Translations under genes and position numbers: made by a program
In this document: piece by piece, positions 11,772 to 21,029 of the stretch
How the letters are laid out: each line of letters begins with the position of its first letter
How positions within the stretch are numbered: the first letter of the stretch is position 1
Origin: Bremia lactucae
Lineage: Eukaryota > Oomycota > Peronosporomycetes > Peronosporales > Peronosporaceae
NCBI RefSeq assembly: GCF_004359215.1
Contig: NC_090627.1
Coordinates: 1,306,659-1,370,658, forward strand
Direction: 5' to 3'
Length of the DNA stretch: 64,000 nt
The notes under the pieces: model-generated
What the model was told of the DNA's origin: nothing
Seen by the model: only the letters and a program-made list of their open reading frames with translations
The model's database searches: none

Positions 11772-12416
11772 ATGTCCGACCACACGTTGGCACGCGAATA
11801 CGATCCGTTGTTCTCAAGGAGCTATGCGGCATCCTCAGCAACATCAACTTCTACCGCGCCACGTTGTTATGGTGGATTTGAGCAACAAAAGCGCGTGTGG
11901 GAGTCCACAGCGCGACGGTCGCAACGTATACGATTAATTGCCGGGTTGCAACTGCTTCTGGGGCTGCTAATTTCCGGCAATTATCTATGGCTATCGAATA
12001 TTTTTATGTTTATCGTCGGTGTTGTTGGGCTATTGGCTGTGCGCTCAGATCGCATGAGCTGGACCATCGTGGTGCGTTTGATTATGTGATTTTTTCGCAT
12101 GTGCTTGTAGATTTTTTAAATTCAAGCTGCTTTTTAGTACTTGCTTCTAAGTGCCATGGAGTTCGCACGTATTGTCATGCTCACTCCACATGTTTACGAG
12201 CGAATTGAAATACCAGGATACACATTGACGCACTACGAGTACTTCCAAGTCGTGGTTCTAGTGCTCGAAGAGGTTTTACTAGTGGTGCGGAGACACTATT
12301 TTTTTTGAAATTCTTTTTTTTTATCTTATTGTAAGTATACTCTTGTGTGTTTGCAGCCTGCTGCATTTTTTGTATGCATTGCTGCTGCTGCTTCTGTTGC
12401 CAATCCACTGTGGTGA
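11772..12416 (+). CDS. Four-span membrane protein, three exons, unknown function
   Basis: I build this gene from three exons: 11772-12071, 12138-12284 and 12357-12416, with introns of 66 and 72 bp starting GTGCGT and GTGCGG and ending in AG. The product is 168 residues. It has a Ser/Thr-rich cytoplasmic-looking N-terminus (1-50), then hydrophobic spans at about 54-75, 77-91, 96-115 and 136-164. The second exon links TM3 across the splice (SWTIV-YLLLSAMEF) and the third completes TM4 (LEEVLLV-PAAFFVCIAAA). CCAAT boxes lie at about 11681 and 11719. I do not recognise the family; a tetraspan or MARVEL-like fold is possible. The last splice is the least certain; an alternative acceptor near 12460 would give a different tail. 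SLD5 converges on it 251 bp away. Confidence 0.6.
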
Positions 12417-12667
12417 TTGGAAAAATTGAATGGTGGATTAATTGCAAATGCGGATCTTTTAGCAACAACGTGTTGTCGAGATAAAGTACGAGATCGAAAC
12501 ATTTGCCAGAATTCATCAAATTAAGTATTATTGCCCAATGGGCTGACGAGGACAACGCGAAGGAAATCGCGGTGATTTAAAATTCTCTCACATTAATTTA
12601 ATTTGAATTGCTCAACACTGCAATAATTGTCACAGTAGCACCAATGTATTGTAATACCTGCTTAGTT

Positions 12668-13598
12668 CTAGATAAGGTCAATTTTACCAGCTTGGACGTG
12701 GTTTTGAACACTGCGATACCGCAGCACGTAGCGATCTGCAGACGTAACCTGCACAAAGTCACCGCCTTTGTCGTCGCATTGTACGCCTCCTGCCTCCTTC
12801 CCTTGACAAAAGACAAATGTATCCAGATCCGGCGTTGCCACTATTGCAATCACCAAGATTTAGATCAATAATTTCTATGAATACGCTTTTTTGTGAAATA
12901 TTCGCGTACCCATGCCTTCTGCCGTTAAAGTACGATTTTCATCCGCAAATTTGCCAAGTGCCACATCACACATATGAGTCTCGTACAGCATCACATATCT
13001 ACACCGCGAGGCATTGGATTGCTTGTCACTTAACAATCACGTCAACTTATACGCAAACGACACATTACGCACTGTTGAGCAAAATTCCGTTCCTTTGCCG
13101 ATAGTCGTTGGGTCTGTACTGAGTCTTTCAGGATGTAAAAAGCAAACTCTTCAATCTACGCAATTCCATAATTTACGGTAACATAAGTTGCACACAAAGT
13201 ATACGTATAAGGACGACATGAACGCGTCGCAGCACCTTGTGAAGCCTCGTACGAAGGTAGGACGTAACCATGTAGCGTAACCGGTCGATCTCCATCTGGT
13301 ACAGCTTATTGACGAATGATTTCTCCTCGGTCCGCTGTGTACGATCCTCGTAGACTGAATCAACGTACTCTTGTTGATTCCGAATTTGCTCAAGCATTTC
13401 AGTCACCATTTCTTCGTCATATGGCAGGATCTCCGGGGCGTTCTTGCGCGCATTATTATAAACATCAGTATTGTCTTCCTTATTTGCGCTATAGAATATT
13501 ATTAAAAGCACCATTTCGTTGACCCAGAGCGTACGCATGCGCTGAATATCTTCGTTTAAATTGTCCTGATCGAACTCAGGCTGCGATGGCGTCTCCAT
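12668..13598 (-). CDS. SLD5: GINS complex subunit SLD5 (DNA replication)
   Basis: SLD5 is one of four GINS subunits; GINS joins Cdc45 and Mcm2-7 to form the replicative helicase in the nucleus. Five minus-strand exons fit: 13598-13512, 13442-13236, 13155-13073, 12998-12910 and 12840-12668. The introns are 69, 80, 74 and 69 bp. The spliced product is 212 residues, close to the family's usual 220. Family signs are DIQRMRTLWVNE and NAPEILPYDEEMV near the start, LYQMEIDRLRYMVTSYLRTR in the helical domain, then IEEFAFYIL. The C-terminal domain has TPDLDTFVFCQGKE and GGDFVQV, and the protein ends GKIDLI. All phases agree. The first intron is in frame and has no stop, so unspliced RNA would add 23 residues. 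It is divergent from the next gene (360 bp gap). Confidence 0.9.
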
Positions 13599-13958
13599 GA
13601 CGGATTAATTCCTTACAAGTTTCAAATTGTGTCACTGGATGTATCCATGTGTTCAAACTGTTTGCCCATGTACCGACTGTGACACACGAACGAAAGAATA
13701 TGATTGGACACTGTTCAAATACCACCCACAAGTCTATTTTAAGGACTTTCTAAAGCCCATCTATGTAGCCATTATGTGATCTCGTGTAGATAATACCGCT
13801 ACGGTAATTAAATCGCATGACTCGTGAGAAAGGCATGGCAAGAAGCCAAGCTCAGAGCTCCGTAACGTGCTCTTTCTCGTCGACATGAAGCCATTAGTGG
13901 CAAATTGTTTGGAGTTTGAAAAGGACGAGTATATATCCCTTTCGATTAAATCAATCTC
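13599..13958. promoter_or_regulatory. Shared upstream region of SLD5 and the myristoylated-protein gene
   Basis: The 360 bp between two divergent start codons must hold both promoters. An inverted CCAAT box (ATTGG) is visible at about 13702. No other element is clear. Confidence 0.4.
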
Positions 13959-14840
13959 ATGGGGAATGTGAATTGTTGTGCGCAGACTCTTCCGGATGGT
14001 ACGGGTTCTTCTTGTCTTTGCCTTTTGCATTGCCATCGTGCTTAATGATATCCGCACTGTTGCAGCAACTGCATGGAGGTGCGGCAATCCAAGTCGTTCA
14101 GTCAATAAAGACCAAGCAAGAGCGCTCATGCCGATATATGACTACGAGCCATCACTGTCTTTGGACCACGAAGATCCTGCCTCAAGTACTGGCGATGGGG
14201 TTGGGAGCTCTTTTCCAGATACCCCACAGTCAAATGGAAATACATTCAAAGACGTAGAGCACGAAGTTGTTGTAAAGGAAGCAAGTGTTTGTAGTGACAT
14301 TGAAGAGACAAAGGAACCTGCGGACTCAGACGACCAAGAGCTCAATACCGAATCATCTGATACCCACGCGCTACTTCCGTGTCCTCAATCACGTGCGTTA
14401 CTTAACAATAAAGTAACATTACCGAAGTTTACCATTTGCAATCGTTCAGGTATTATTAATCAACGCCGACAAGCTCCGATCTTAAGTTGCAGTAAGTCTC
14501 CCCCACCGTCACCAATGATATTTAAGTAACAAAACGTGTTTTTTTTTTCTTTCCTCAAGGTCTCATACCTCTCCGTCTCGAAGATTATCTTTGCGTATGC
14601 AAATACTGCCCCCGCGCGTTGACAATCCAGCGAGCGTTCCAGCTCTACGGATTCGCATTAGACCATCCACAGAGCGACGCACTGCTGCGTGTGCTACGTG
14701 GCTGCGCTAATTACGACGAGACCATTATGGAAGTCGATCCACTCGTAGTACTGCACGCCGAAAAGATGCTCGAAGAGCTCGGCTTTGACGAAAACCAAAC
14801 GTTTCGCCTCCTTATTGCCTCGCACTTTCAACAACCTTGA
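13959..14840 (+). CDS. Unknown protein with N-myristoylation and palmitoylation motif
   Basis: The start at 13959 gives MGNVNCC, a classic Gly-2 myristoylation signal followed by two cysteines fit for palmitoylation, so the protein is probably membrane anchored. Exons are 13959-13998, 14066-14491 and 14560-14840. The introns (67 and 68 bp) start GTACGG and GTAAGT and end TTGCAG and CTCAAG. The product is 248 residues. Residues 14-150 are acidic and Ser-rich, probably disordered (LDHEDPASS, SDDQELNTESSD). The C-terminal part from about 157 looks folded, with LEDYLCVCKYCPRAL and a helical end (AEKMLEELGFDENQTFRLL). A longer unspliced frame from about 13978 would start with a false signal-peptide-like stretch made of intron codons. 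I do not recognise the family. NDPK follows 173 bp later. Confidence 0.65.
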
Positions 14841-15013
14841 AGCGGCCGCTACATTATTTTTCATATCGAAGATCACGATTGTAATTGGACGATAATCCGT
14901 ATTACATGCTAAATTAATTCTCGAAATAAAACCAACCAAATCAATGGTAGCCATGCTACGTCATAACCGAAAGATTCCTCCCATTCTTAAGTGTGGCATA
15001 ACCTTCTACGATC

Positions 15014-15469
15014 ATGGCACGTGAACGCACCTATATCATGATCAAGCCGGATGGCGTGCAGCGCCACCTAGTTGGCGAAATCATTAAGCGCTTTGAGAAC
15101 AAAGGCTACAAACTCGTAGCGCTTAAGCTTGCTCGCCCATCGGTAGAGCACCTCGAGGCCCACTACGCGGACTTGTCGGGTCGTCCGTTCTTCCCGTCTC
15201 TCATTGCGTACATGAGTTCCGGTCCCGTAACATGCATGGTATGGGAAGGAAACAACGTGGTGCTCGAGGGTCGTAAAATGCTTGGCGCTACGAAGCCGAC
15301 GGATTCAGCGCTCGGAACGATCCGTGGCGACTTTTGCGTCGACGTGGGCCGTAATGTATGTCATGGCTCGGATTCTGTTGAATCAGCCGAGCGCGAGATT
15401 TATCTTTGGTTCCCGGAAGGCATCATTGAGTGGGGCGCGAATGACGAAGCGTGGGTATACGAAAATTAA
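15014..15469 (+). CDS. NDK: Nucleoside diphosphate kinase
   Basis: The enzyme moves the gamma-phosphate from ATP to other nucleoside diphosphates through a phosphohistidine, balancing NTP pools, usually as a cytosolic hexamer. The 151-residue intronless product is the full length of a classic group I NDPK. It begins [20 protein letters not shown]. The Kpn loop region is [16 protein letters not shown], and the nucleotide-binding part is [17 protein letters not shown]. The active-site block [16 protein letters not shown] puts the catalytic histidine at residue 117. It ends in WVYEN as many eukaryotic NDPKs do. No targeting extension is seen. Confidence 0.97.
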   Translation: MARERTYIMIKPDGVQRHLVGEIIKRFENKGYKLVALKLARPSVEHLEAHYADLSGRPFFPSLIAYMSSGPVTCMVWEGNNVVLEGRKMLGATKPTDSALGTIRGDFCVDVGRNVCHGSDSVESAEREIYLWFPEGIIEWGANDEAWVYEN

Positions 15470-16204
15470 ATTGTCAAGACGCGGACGTAGCATCGAAAAA
15501 TGAGTAAATTTTTAAAAACTCTCGTCGCGAGTTTCATTACTTTCTTGGCTTAAATCAGTAAATGAAGGCTACTTGATGCGAATATTCTGTAATTTATCAC
15601 TTGCATCGTTTTAATTGTTTATTTTCTGTGTGGTTTTTCGCATTGCTTACGTTTTTTATGTGTCGAAGATGGACAAGTCTGGAGTCTCATTTGTTTTGGG
15701 ACAGATCAAGCAAGACACGACACACTCATTTGTCAATGCTACACATCTTTAATAATTCATCATATATTTCCAGAGCAACAATCGATGGTGTCAATCGGCT
15801 GAGATAGGCTATGCATGCAGTGATACTCGCTCGTAATCGTTCCATTGCATAATGGTCTCAGAAACTATTATGATGGTTCGGCGAACGGAATCAGCCCAAT
15901 TTCTAAATTTCTATATTATAATTAAAGGAATGAAGAGAGCTCGCACAAGAATCCTTCGCCATCTATCTTAACAATCGGCGACTTTTTCTGACCGGATCAG
16001 TTCGGATAGAATCTGGATATTCTAAATTTACTGCTCGAAGACTTCTACGCAGTCGATTAGGATCACGATATGTAATGACGGCTTCGTCATTCTCTTCCAG
16101 AACGCGCAATAGCTTTGTTACCCACCGAGGCATCATTCTTTTTGACAGTAGTGGCTAAGGTTGACTGGCTCTGTGAATGACGCTCGCTGACTTGGTCATT
16201 TAAA
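15470..16204. other. Intergenic, no gene recognised
   Basis: AT-rich sequence between NDPK and the seven-span gene. It must hold the NDPK terminator and the next promoter; a TCATTT element lies just before the next start at about 16195-16200. No other feature is seen. Confidence 0.5.
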
Positions 16205-17373
16205 ATGAAAGGCACAAGTAAACTTGACACGATGGCCGCAGAGGACACGTATGAAGTGCACATCTTGCCCGGCTTCGTTCCGTTTTTTTGGTGCTTTGTG
16301 GGAGTGGGAATTGTGCTGTTTTGCTACTCGCTAAAATACGCCAAGATTTATTCGACTACCGCTGCTTTCATACTCACAGTGCGTAAAATTTCTTGTTGAA
16401 CCAATTGTATTAATTAAATGTTAATGTTGCTATTTCTTTGAAGCCATTTATCTGCTTTAGTCTTGTGTTTAATAATGCCGTCATGGCTACAACGGGTATC
16501 GATCGTCGACGCGCTAGTACACAGGCAATGTTGGCCTTTCACGCCTGTGTGACGCCCATGTTAGTCTTGGTGTGCTATGAATTGGCCTATTTAGTACACA
16601 AGCACAAAGCAGTCACTTTCTGTGGCATTCCTTTTGAAAGGGATTGCAGTAGTGGGGTAGCAGTAAATCGTGTCGAGCGCCGCTGGTGGCTCTCAACGTG
16701 TCTGCGCTTCATCGTGTGGCTCTTAGGCTGTGCATTGTTAGTTTTAAATCTTCTTGTGGCGTACCACTGGACTGCTAACCGGACATTTGGAGTTTCAAGC
16801 TTCTACGAGCTTCAAGGGGACACCAGTACACACGCAATTTGTGCAATTCTACCAGCTATAGCGCTTGTGGCATGGGCGCTCTATATTGGCATACGACTGT
16901 GGAACTACGGTACTAATTACTCTTACATGGTACACGCCACGTGCTTTAATCCATGGGTCTGGATGCTCGTGGGAGCTCTGGCGTTGCTACTTGGGTACTT
17001 AATGCCGTCACCCATCTACGCGCTGTCTTCAAATGCCGGTGAAATGATTATGATGGCTACAATTATACGTATGTTTCGTGAAGTGCATCACGACATGCAA
17101 CAGGGGCTTAAATTTGGCGAATTTATCGATCCTGAACGTGCCGCAGTACGAAAACAGAGACCCTTAAGCCCCAACAGTCGAAGCAATAGTCTTAACAAGA
17201 GTGCAAGCTGCACCACAATGTCATCGGGACAGCAGAATGGCTACATCGCTGTAACGACTCCGAAAGGGTCAGATCTTTCGACAACATTTGCAAATCGCGA
17301 TGGCAAGATTAGCAGCCAATCAAATACTAGCACGGCTGATTTCTCCGTCATCGTAGCCTCTAATTCGCTATAA
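16205..17373 (+). CDS. Seven-span membrane protein with Ser-rich tail, unknown function
   Basis: Two exons, 16205-16378 and 16444-17373, are joined by a 65 bp intron (GTGCGT...TTGAAG, phase 0). The product is 367 residues. Hydrophobic spans lie at about 21-43, 50-73, 86-108, 140-165, 188-210, 226-245 and 247-268; the intron cuts TM2 between FILT and PFICF. The tail from 270 is hydrophilic, rich in Ser, Thr and Asn (NSRSNSLNKSASC), as in regulated receptors. Seven spans with a cytoplasmic Ser/Thr tail suggest a GPCR-like protein, but I see no DRY or NPxxY motif, so function is open. The gene ends only 72 bp from the stop of the convergent SART-1 gene. Confidence 0.75.
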
Positions 17374-17445
17374 TAAATTTCATCGTTTTAACTAAAATGA
17401 ACAAAAATCCCAAAAAAAAACCTTTTTATCAAATTCCTCTTTTTA

Positions 17446-19611
17446 TCAACTTCCACTCGACAGCACCACATGAGCTTCTTTCGTGTGTTTTTGCTTCGTC
17501 TCCAACACTTTCATCATTTTCATACTGCCTTCCCCAGAGAGCATTTTCTGCGCCTGAAGCTCTTCTTTCAATTGTCTCAATCGCTTCTCTTTTCGCTTCT
17601 TGCCAGGTTCGTGGCCATGGAATTTATACGACAATAACCGAAAAGCTTCTTTTTTAGTCAATAATCGACCAAATTCGTCCCGATAATCAAGCTTCACGCC
17701 ATTCTTAATCCGTAAATCGTCTTCAAAAGCACAATCACGTACATCATTTGCTCGACCAGCTTGCCGTTCGACACGCGTTTGGCGCAAATCCCCCGTTTTT
17801 CGAAGCAAAGCCAATGTCGCACCCATCCCTGTGCCGACTAAAGGCTCTTCTTCTCCCCACACCTCCTTCTCCATCCCGTCGTCTTCTTTTTCCTTAGTAT
17901 CACACATTCTCGCATCAATGCCAATCTTCGCCTCGTTCGCTTCCGTTTCGTCGTGCTTTTCACGACTTACCGTCCTTCCTTTCACCGTCTCTTGAAACTG
18001 GGCTGCACGTGTTTCCATTGCTTCGCGTAATCGCGTTTCAAAGTCCGTGGCTTCATTAAATACGACCGGATTGGATACATTGTGAGCAGTTCGAAAAACC
18101 TGACCAACACATGCAGGAACGTGACCATTCTTTGCGGTGTCATGACTACGCTCGACATCAAGCAAGCTCGTGGTTTCACACGGTACGGTTCGACGAACAA
18201 ACTCGGCAATACGCTCTTCACTCGTGACAATGGGCATCTCGGTTGTTTTCACGTCTCGAGCGCGTGCTAAAGACGCATGAATTGCTCGTTCAAGAGCCAC
18301 GTTATCGTCTAGAACGTCACTTTCATTTACCACACGTGGCTTCATTCGTTGTGGTTGAACACTCGCCGCCAATGCCGTTGAGGCCAATGCATTGGCCTTC
18401 TCACGTGCTTCTTGAAAACGAAACAGCTTTTGCGTCTCGTCAGCATCGTCACGATCCGAATCGTAGTGTTCACGTTTACCACGATCCATAGAATCCGACG
18501 CATCGCCCGCGTCGGATTCCAATTGCGCAATCAATTGAGACGCGTGTTGGAAGGTGTCCATGGAAGTATCGTCACAATGACGTCGTTTGTCTATTTTTCG
18601 ATTTTTTTTTCGTTTTTTTAAAAATGTCGTTGTCACAGGACTTGACAATTTTTGCTTGCCCAACAAAAGCGTAACCCCCTCATTAATGCCATGGTCACTA
18701 TCACGTCGCGCGTTGGCAACAACACCTGTCGACCCTCCTGCCGCATTCAATCGAAACTTGCGCGCGTCGTCTGCTTCCGCAGCGTCGTGAATGTCATCGT
18801 ACTGAGCTAAAATCTTCCTCTTTCGACCAGATCCGAGTTCTAGAAACTCGTCGTCGTCATAGGCACAGTACACTGGCATAACTGCGCGCTTTGCTTGTGT
18901 CTGTTGTGCAACACGTCGATCCGCTTCACGAAGCTCGACATTCTCGAGCTCGTCCTCGTCGTCATTCAAGGCCTTGCCATCATTTTTTAAGACGTGCTGA
19001 TCTTTAAGCGTCAAGACAACTTCGTTACCCTCGTTAAAGTGATCAATTGAGTGGCTTACAGTCATGCCTGCCAATGCCGGAGCTTCATACGTGTGTTGGT
19101 GCTTGGTATTGTCATTTGCCGCTTCGATTATTAAGCCTTGTTTCAATCGCGATTGTTTTACCCATGCTAATGCGTCGTGACTTGGAACAAGAGTGTCTCT
19201 CTGGCCTATTAATTGTGCTTGAAGCTGTTCCCCGAGGGATTGGCCGGCTACTTTTTGCGTCAATTCTCGTCGGGTTTTGGATTGCTGAAGCTTCGTTTGA
19301 AGCTCTTGTTGCTCACGCTCGGCATTCAATTGAGTGCGCGTCTTTTGAACACTAATTACTGCGTGCTCTTTCGTGGAAGGACCTGCGACGAGTGGCTTTA
19401 GACCGAGCGAAAGACGGAGTTTGTTCGTCTCGTCGATACTGAGCGAAATCTCGCCATTCTTACTGTCGTCCACGGACGATGAGAGATCATCTCGATGATT
19501 GCGACTGTGGTGGTGCCGTGACGCAGGTGCGTGCTGATGGCGTCGAGAGGAAGATGTCGAGCCTTTATGGCGACGGGATCGCGTTAAAGACCGACTCCTG
19601 CTCCGCGCCAT
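17446..19611 (-). CDS. SART1: SART-1/Snu66 family, U4/U6.U5 tri-snRNP protein
   Basis: SART-1 (yeast Snu66) is a nuclear component of the spliceosomal tri-snRNP, needed to bring it to the pre-spliceosome. The intronless frame encodes 721 residues from an ATG at 19611. The N-terminus is Arg/Ser-rich (MARSRSRSLTRSRR), followed by ETNKLRLSLGLKPL, the family's signature block. Later come VVLTLKDQHVL, YDDDEFLELGSGRKRKIL and a basic stretch of Lys/Arg near residue 335-345. The C-terminus has LALLRKTGDLRQ, LDYRDEFGRLLTKKEAFRLL and SYKFHGHEPGKKRKEKR, the conserved SART-1 tail. Length matches animal and plant members (about 700-800). Its stop faces the seven-span gene 72 bp away. Confidence 0.93.
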   Translation of the reverse strand: MARSRSRSLTRSRRHKGSTSSSRRHQHAPASRHHHSRNHRDDLSSSVDDSKNGEISLSIDETNKLRLSLGLKPLVAGPSTKEHAVISVQKTRTQLNAEREQQELQTKLQQSKTRRELTQKVAGQSLGEQLQAQLIGQRDTLVPSHDALAWVKQSRLKQGLIIEAANDNTKHQHTYEAPALAGMTVSHSIDHFNEGNEVVLTLKDQHVLKNDGKALNDDEDELENVELREADRRVAQQTQAKRAVMPVYCAYDDDEFLELGSGRKRKILAQYDDIHDAAEADDARKFRLNAAGGSTGVVANARRDSDHGINEGVTLLLGKQKLSSPVTTTFLKKRKKNRKIDKRRHCDDTSMDTFQHASQLIAQLESDAGDASDSMDRGKREHYDSDRDDADETQKLFRFQEAREKANALASTALAASVQPQRMKPRVVNESDVLDDNVALERAIHASLARARDVKTTEMPIVTSEERIAEFVRRTVPCETTSLLDVERSHDTAKNGHVPACVGQVFRTAHNVSNPVVFNEATDFETRLREAMETRAAQFQETVKGRTVSREKHDETEANEAKIGIDARMCDTKEKEDDGMEKEVWGEEEPLVGTGMGATLALLRKTGDLRQTRVERQAGRANDVRDCAFEDDLRIKNGVKLDYRDEFGRLLTKKEAFRLLSYKFHGHEPGKKRKEKRLRQLKEELQAQKMLSGEGSMKMMKVLETKQKHTKEAHVVLSSGS

Positions 19612-19966
19612 TGTATCGGTCTTAAAAGCTACTTAAATAAATTCATCGCAAAAGGGGGTACGATATTGCGTACCCTGAATTTGACTTGACTTGCCAAGAA
19701 AAACTATTGTAGTGCAAAGATGGTGAACTTCTGCCAGAATCAAATTCTAAAATAGTATTGGTTTAGGAGATTCTATGTCGCATTTGTTTTAGTAGGTGAT
19801 AGATTCCGACCGTTTACTAAAAAAAATTGAGACGTCTCTTATCGTACAAAAAAAGATTAAAAAAGACACATCTCGGCGAATGCAATGCTTCCTGAAAAGC
19901 TTCGTATCTCACATTTTGATTCATTGCACGAATTCCTCATTGATTTTTTAAAATCTTGGAGACTTC
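19612..19966. promoter_or_regulatory. Divergent upstream region of SART1 and the 19967 gene
   Basis: 355 bp separate two divergent ATG codons. It is AT-rich with A and T runs. No named element is clear. Confidence 0.35.
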
Positions 19967-20557
19967 ATGACCCCTTCTGCTGACGTGATCACGAACAATA
20001 TGCTTCAGCATCCACCACCAATTGTTTGGCGCGTTGCTCACGCTGACAATCAAGACACACTTGCTCGCGCACGACTGCCAAATGCGTCTTTTGAGACTGA
20101 AACGGATTTTCAGCGTTTGAAGAGCCAGCATCTTGACTGGTCGAATCGCACAGGGACACCGTTCCTGTCGACATTTTCAGACAAGTCGACTGCAGAGTGT
20201 TGGGGTCGGAAGTTACTTGATACAAGCGACGTTTGGATCTACTCAATTGATACAAAGGGTCTGATTTTATTTCCGACGGACACAGATGAGTTGTTGATAT
20301 TTGGTGGTGTTCCAAACAATAATATTGGGGTGGAAGAAGAGATTCACAATCTCGAAAAGGGCGATTTAATGATGGATGAAACTCCCATTGTCGGGGACGA
20401 GCAAGCACTGGATGATTTATGCTATGATCACGCAATTAATCCATGTGATTTGGTGCATAATGACCGCACGGGTCTGAACTATCAGCCCGACGATGACGCT
20501 GGCATGGAAGAAGACGAAGACTGGATTGACTTTGCTGAGTATCAGATGGATCATTAG
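19967..20557 (+). CDS. Unknown protein, possibly DUF7587-like, with acidic tail
   Basis: An intronless frame of 196 residues. Residues 18-100 look folded: IVWRVAHADNQDTL, then HLDWSNRTGTPFLSTFSDKS, then a short AECWGRKLLD and VWIYSIDTKGL. A sequence of the form HxxWSNRTxTPFxSTFxD resembles the core of DUF7587-type domains of fungi and oomycetes (from memory, low certainty), which some suspect to be ADP-ribosyltransferase related. The C-terminal 60 residues are very acidic (DDDAGMEEDEDWIDF). The minus strand is also open over part of it, but the plus frame has the coherent fold. It lies divergent to SART1. Confidence 0.6.
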   Translation: MTPSADVITNNMLQHPPPIVWRVAHADNQDTLARARLPNASFETETDFQRLKSQHLDWSNRTGTPFLSTFSDKSTAECWGRKLLDTSDVWIYSIDTKGLILFPTDTDELLIFGGVPNNNIGVEEEIHNLEKGDLMMDETPIVGDEQALDDLCYDHAINPCDLVHNDRTGLNYQPDDDAGMEEDEDWIDFAEYQMDH

Positions 20558-21029
20558 GGTGGCATGACGCATATCTGAAGTACATGTTAAGCTCCAATAT
20601 TATCTATTTAAAGCTTTAATTCCACAATTATAATGTTGGCTACGGTGACACAATAATTTAACATTGCATATATTTGAACCAGAATATATTTCGACCGCAT
20701 ACTGAAAAATGAATACGACATCTGTCTCGCCCCCATAAGACAAATTTAACCGGTGTCTGGCGCGTCGGCCGCCACATGCATGGTCTCAGGTGTAGTTGCA
20801 CTGGGGTATTACATTAAATTCAAATGTCATATTCTGGTATAACGCTCTTCATATCATGAGGTATTCGCAATGCAGATTTTACTCTTCTTTTCACTTCTAT
20901 TATGTTTGCAATCGATAAGTAGCTCAATAAGATGGTCCATTGCGCAACTTAAGAGTACGTTTTCCGGCTCTTTGTATAGAGGGTTCGCCACGCGAGACGA
21001 CACTTTTAAACGATCCAGTGTGCCCTCTA
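20558..21029. other. Intergenic upstream of the phosphatase gene
   Basis: 472 bp without a firm gene. An ATG at 20870 opens a 65-codon hydrophobic frame that is not in the phosphatase frame; it could be an upstream exon only if an unseen intron corrects the phase. Confidence 0.4.

Noticed and set aside
13978..14070. Apparent signal peptide at the start of the 13978 frame
   Set aside because: These codons are explained better as an intron (GTACGG...TTGCAG) after an MGNVNCC start.
15282..15503. Second open frame inside the NDPK gene
   Set aside because: Shadow of the NDPK coding frame.
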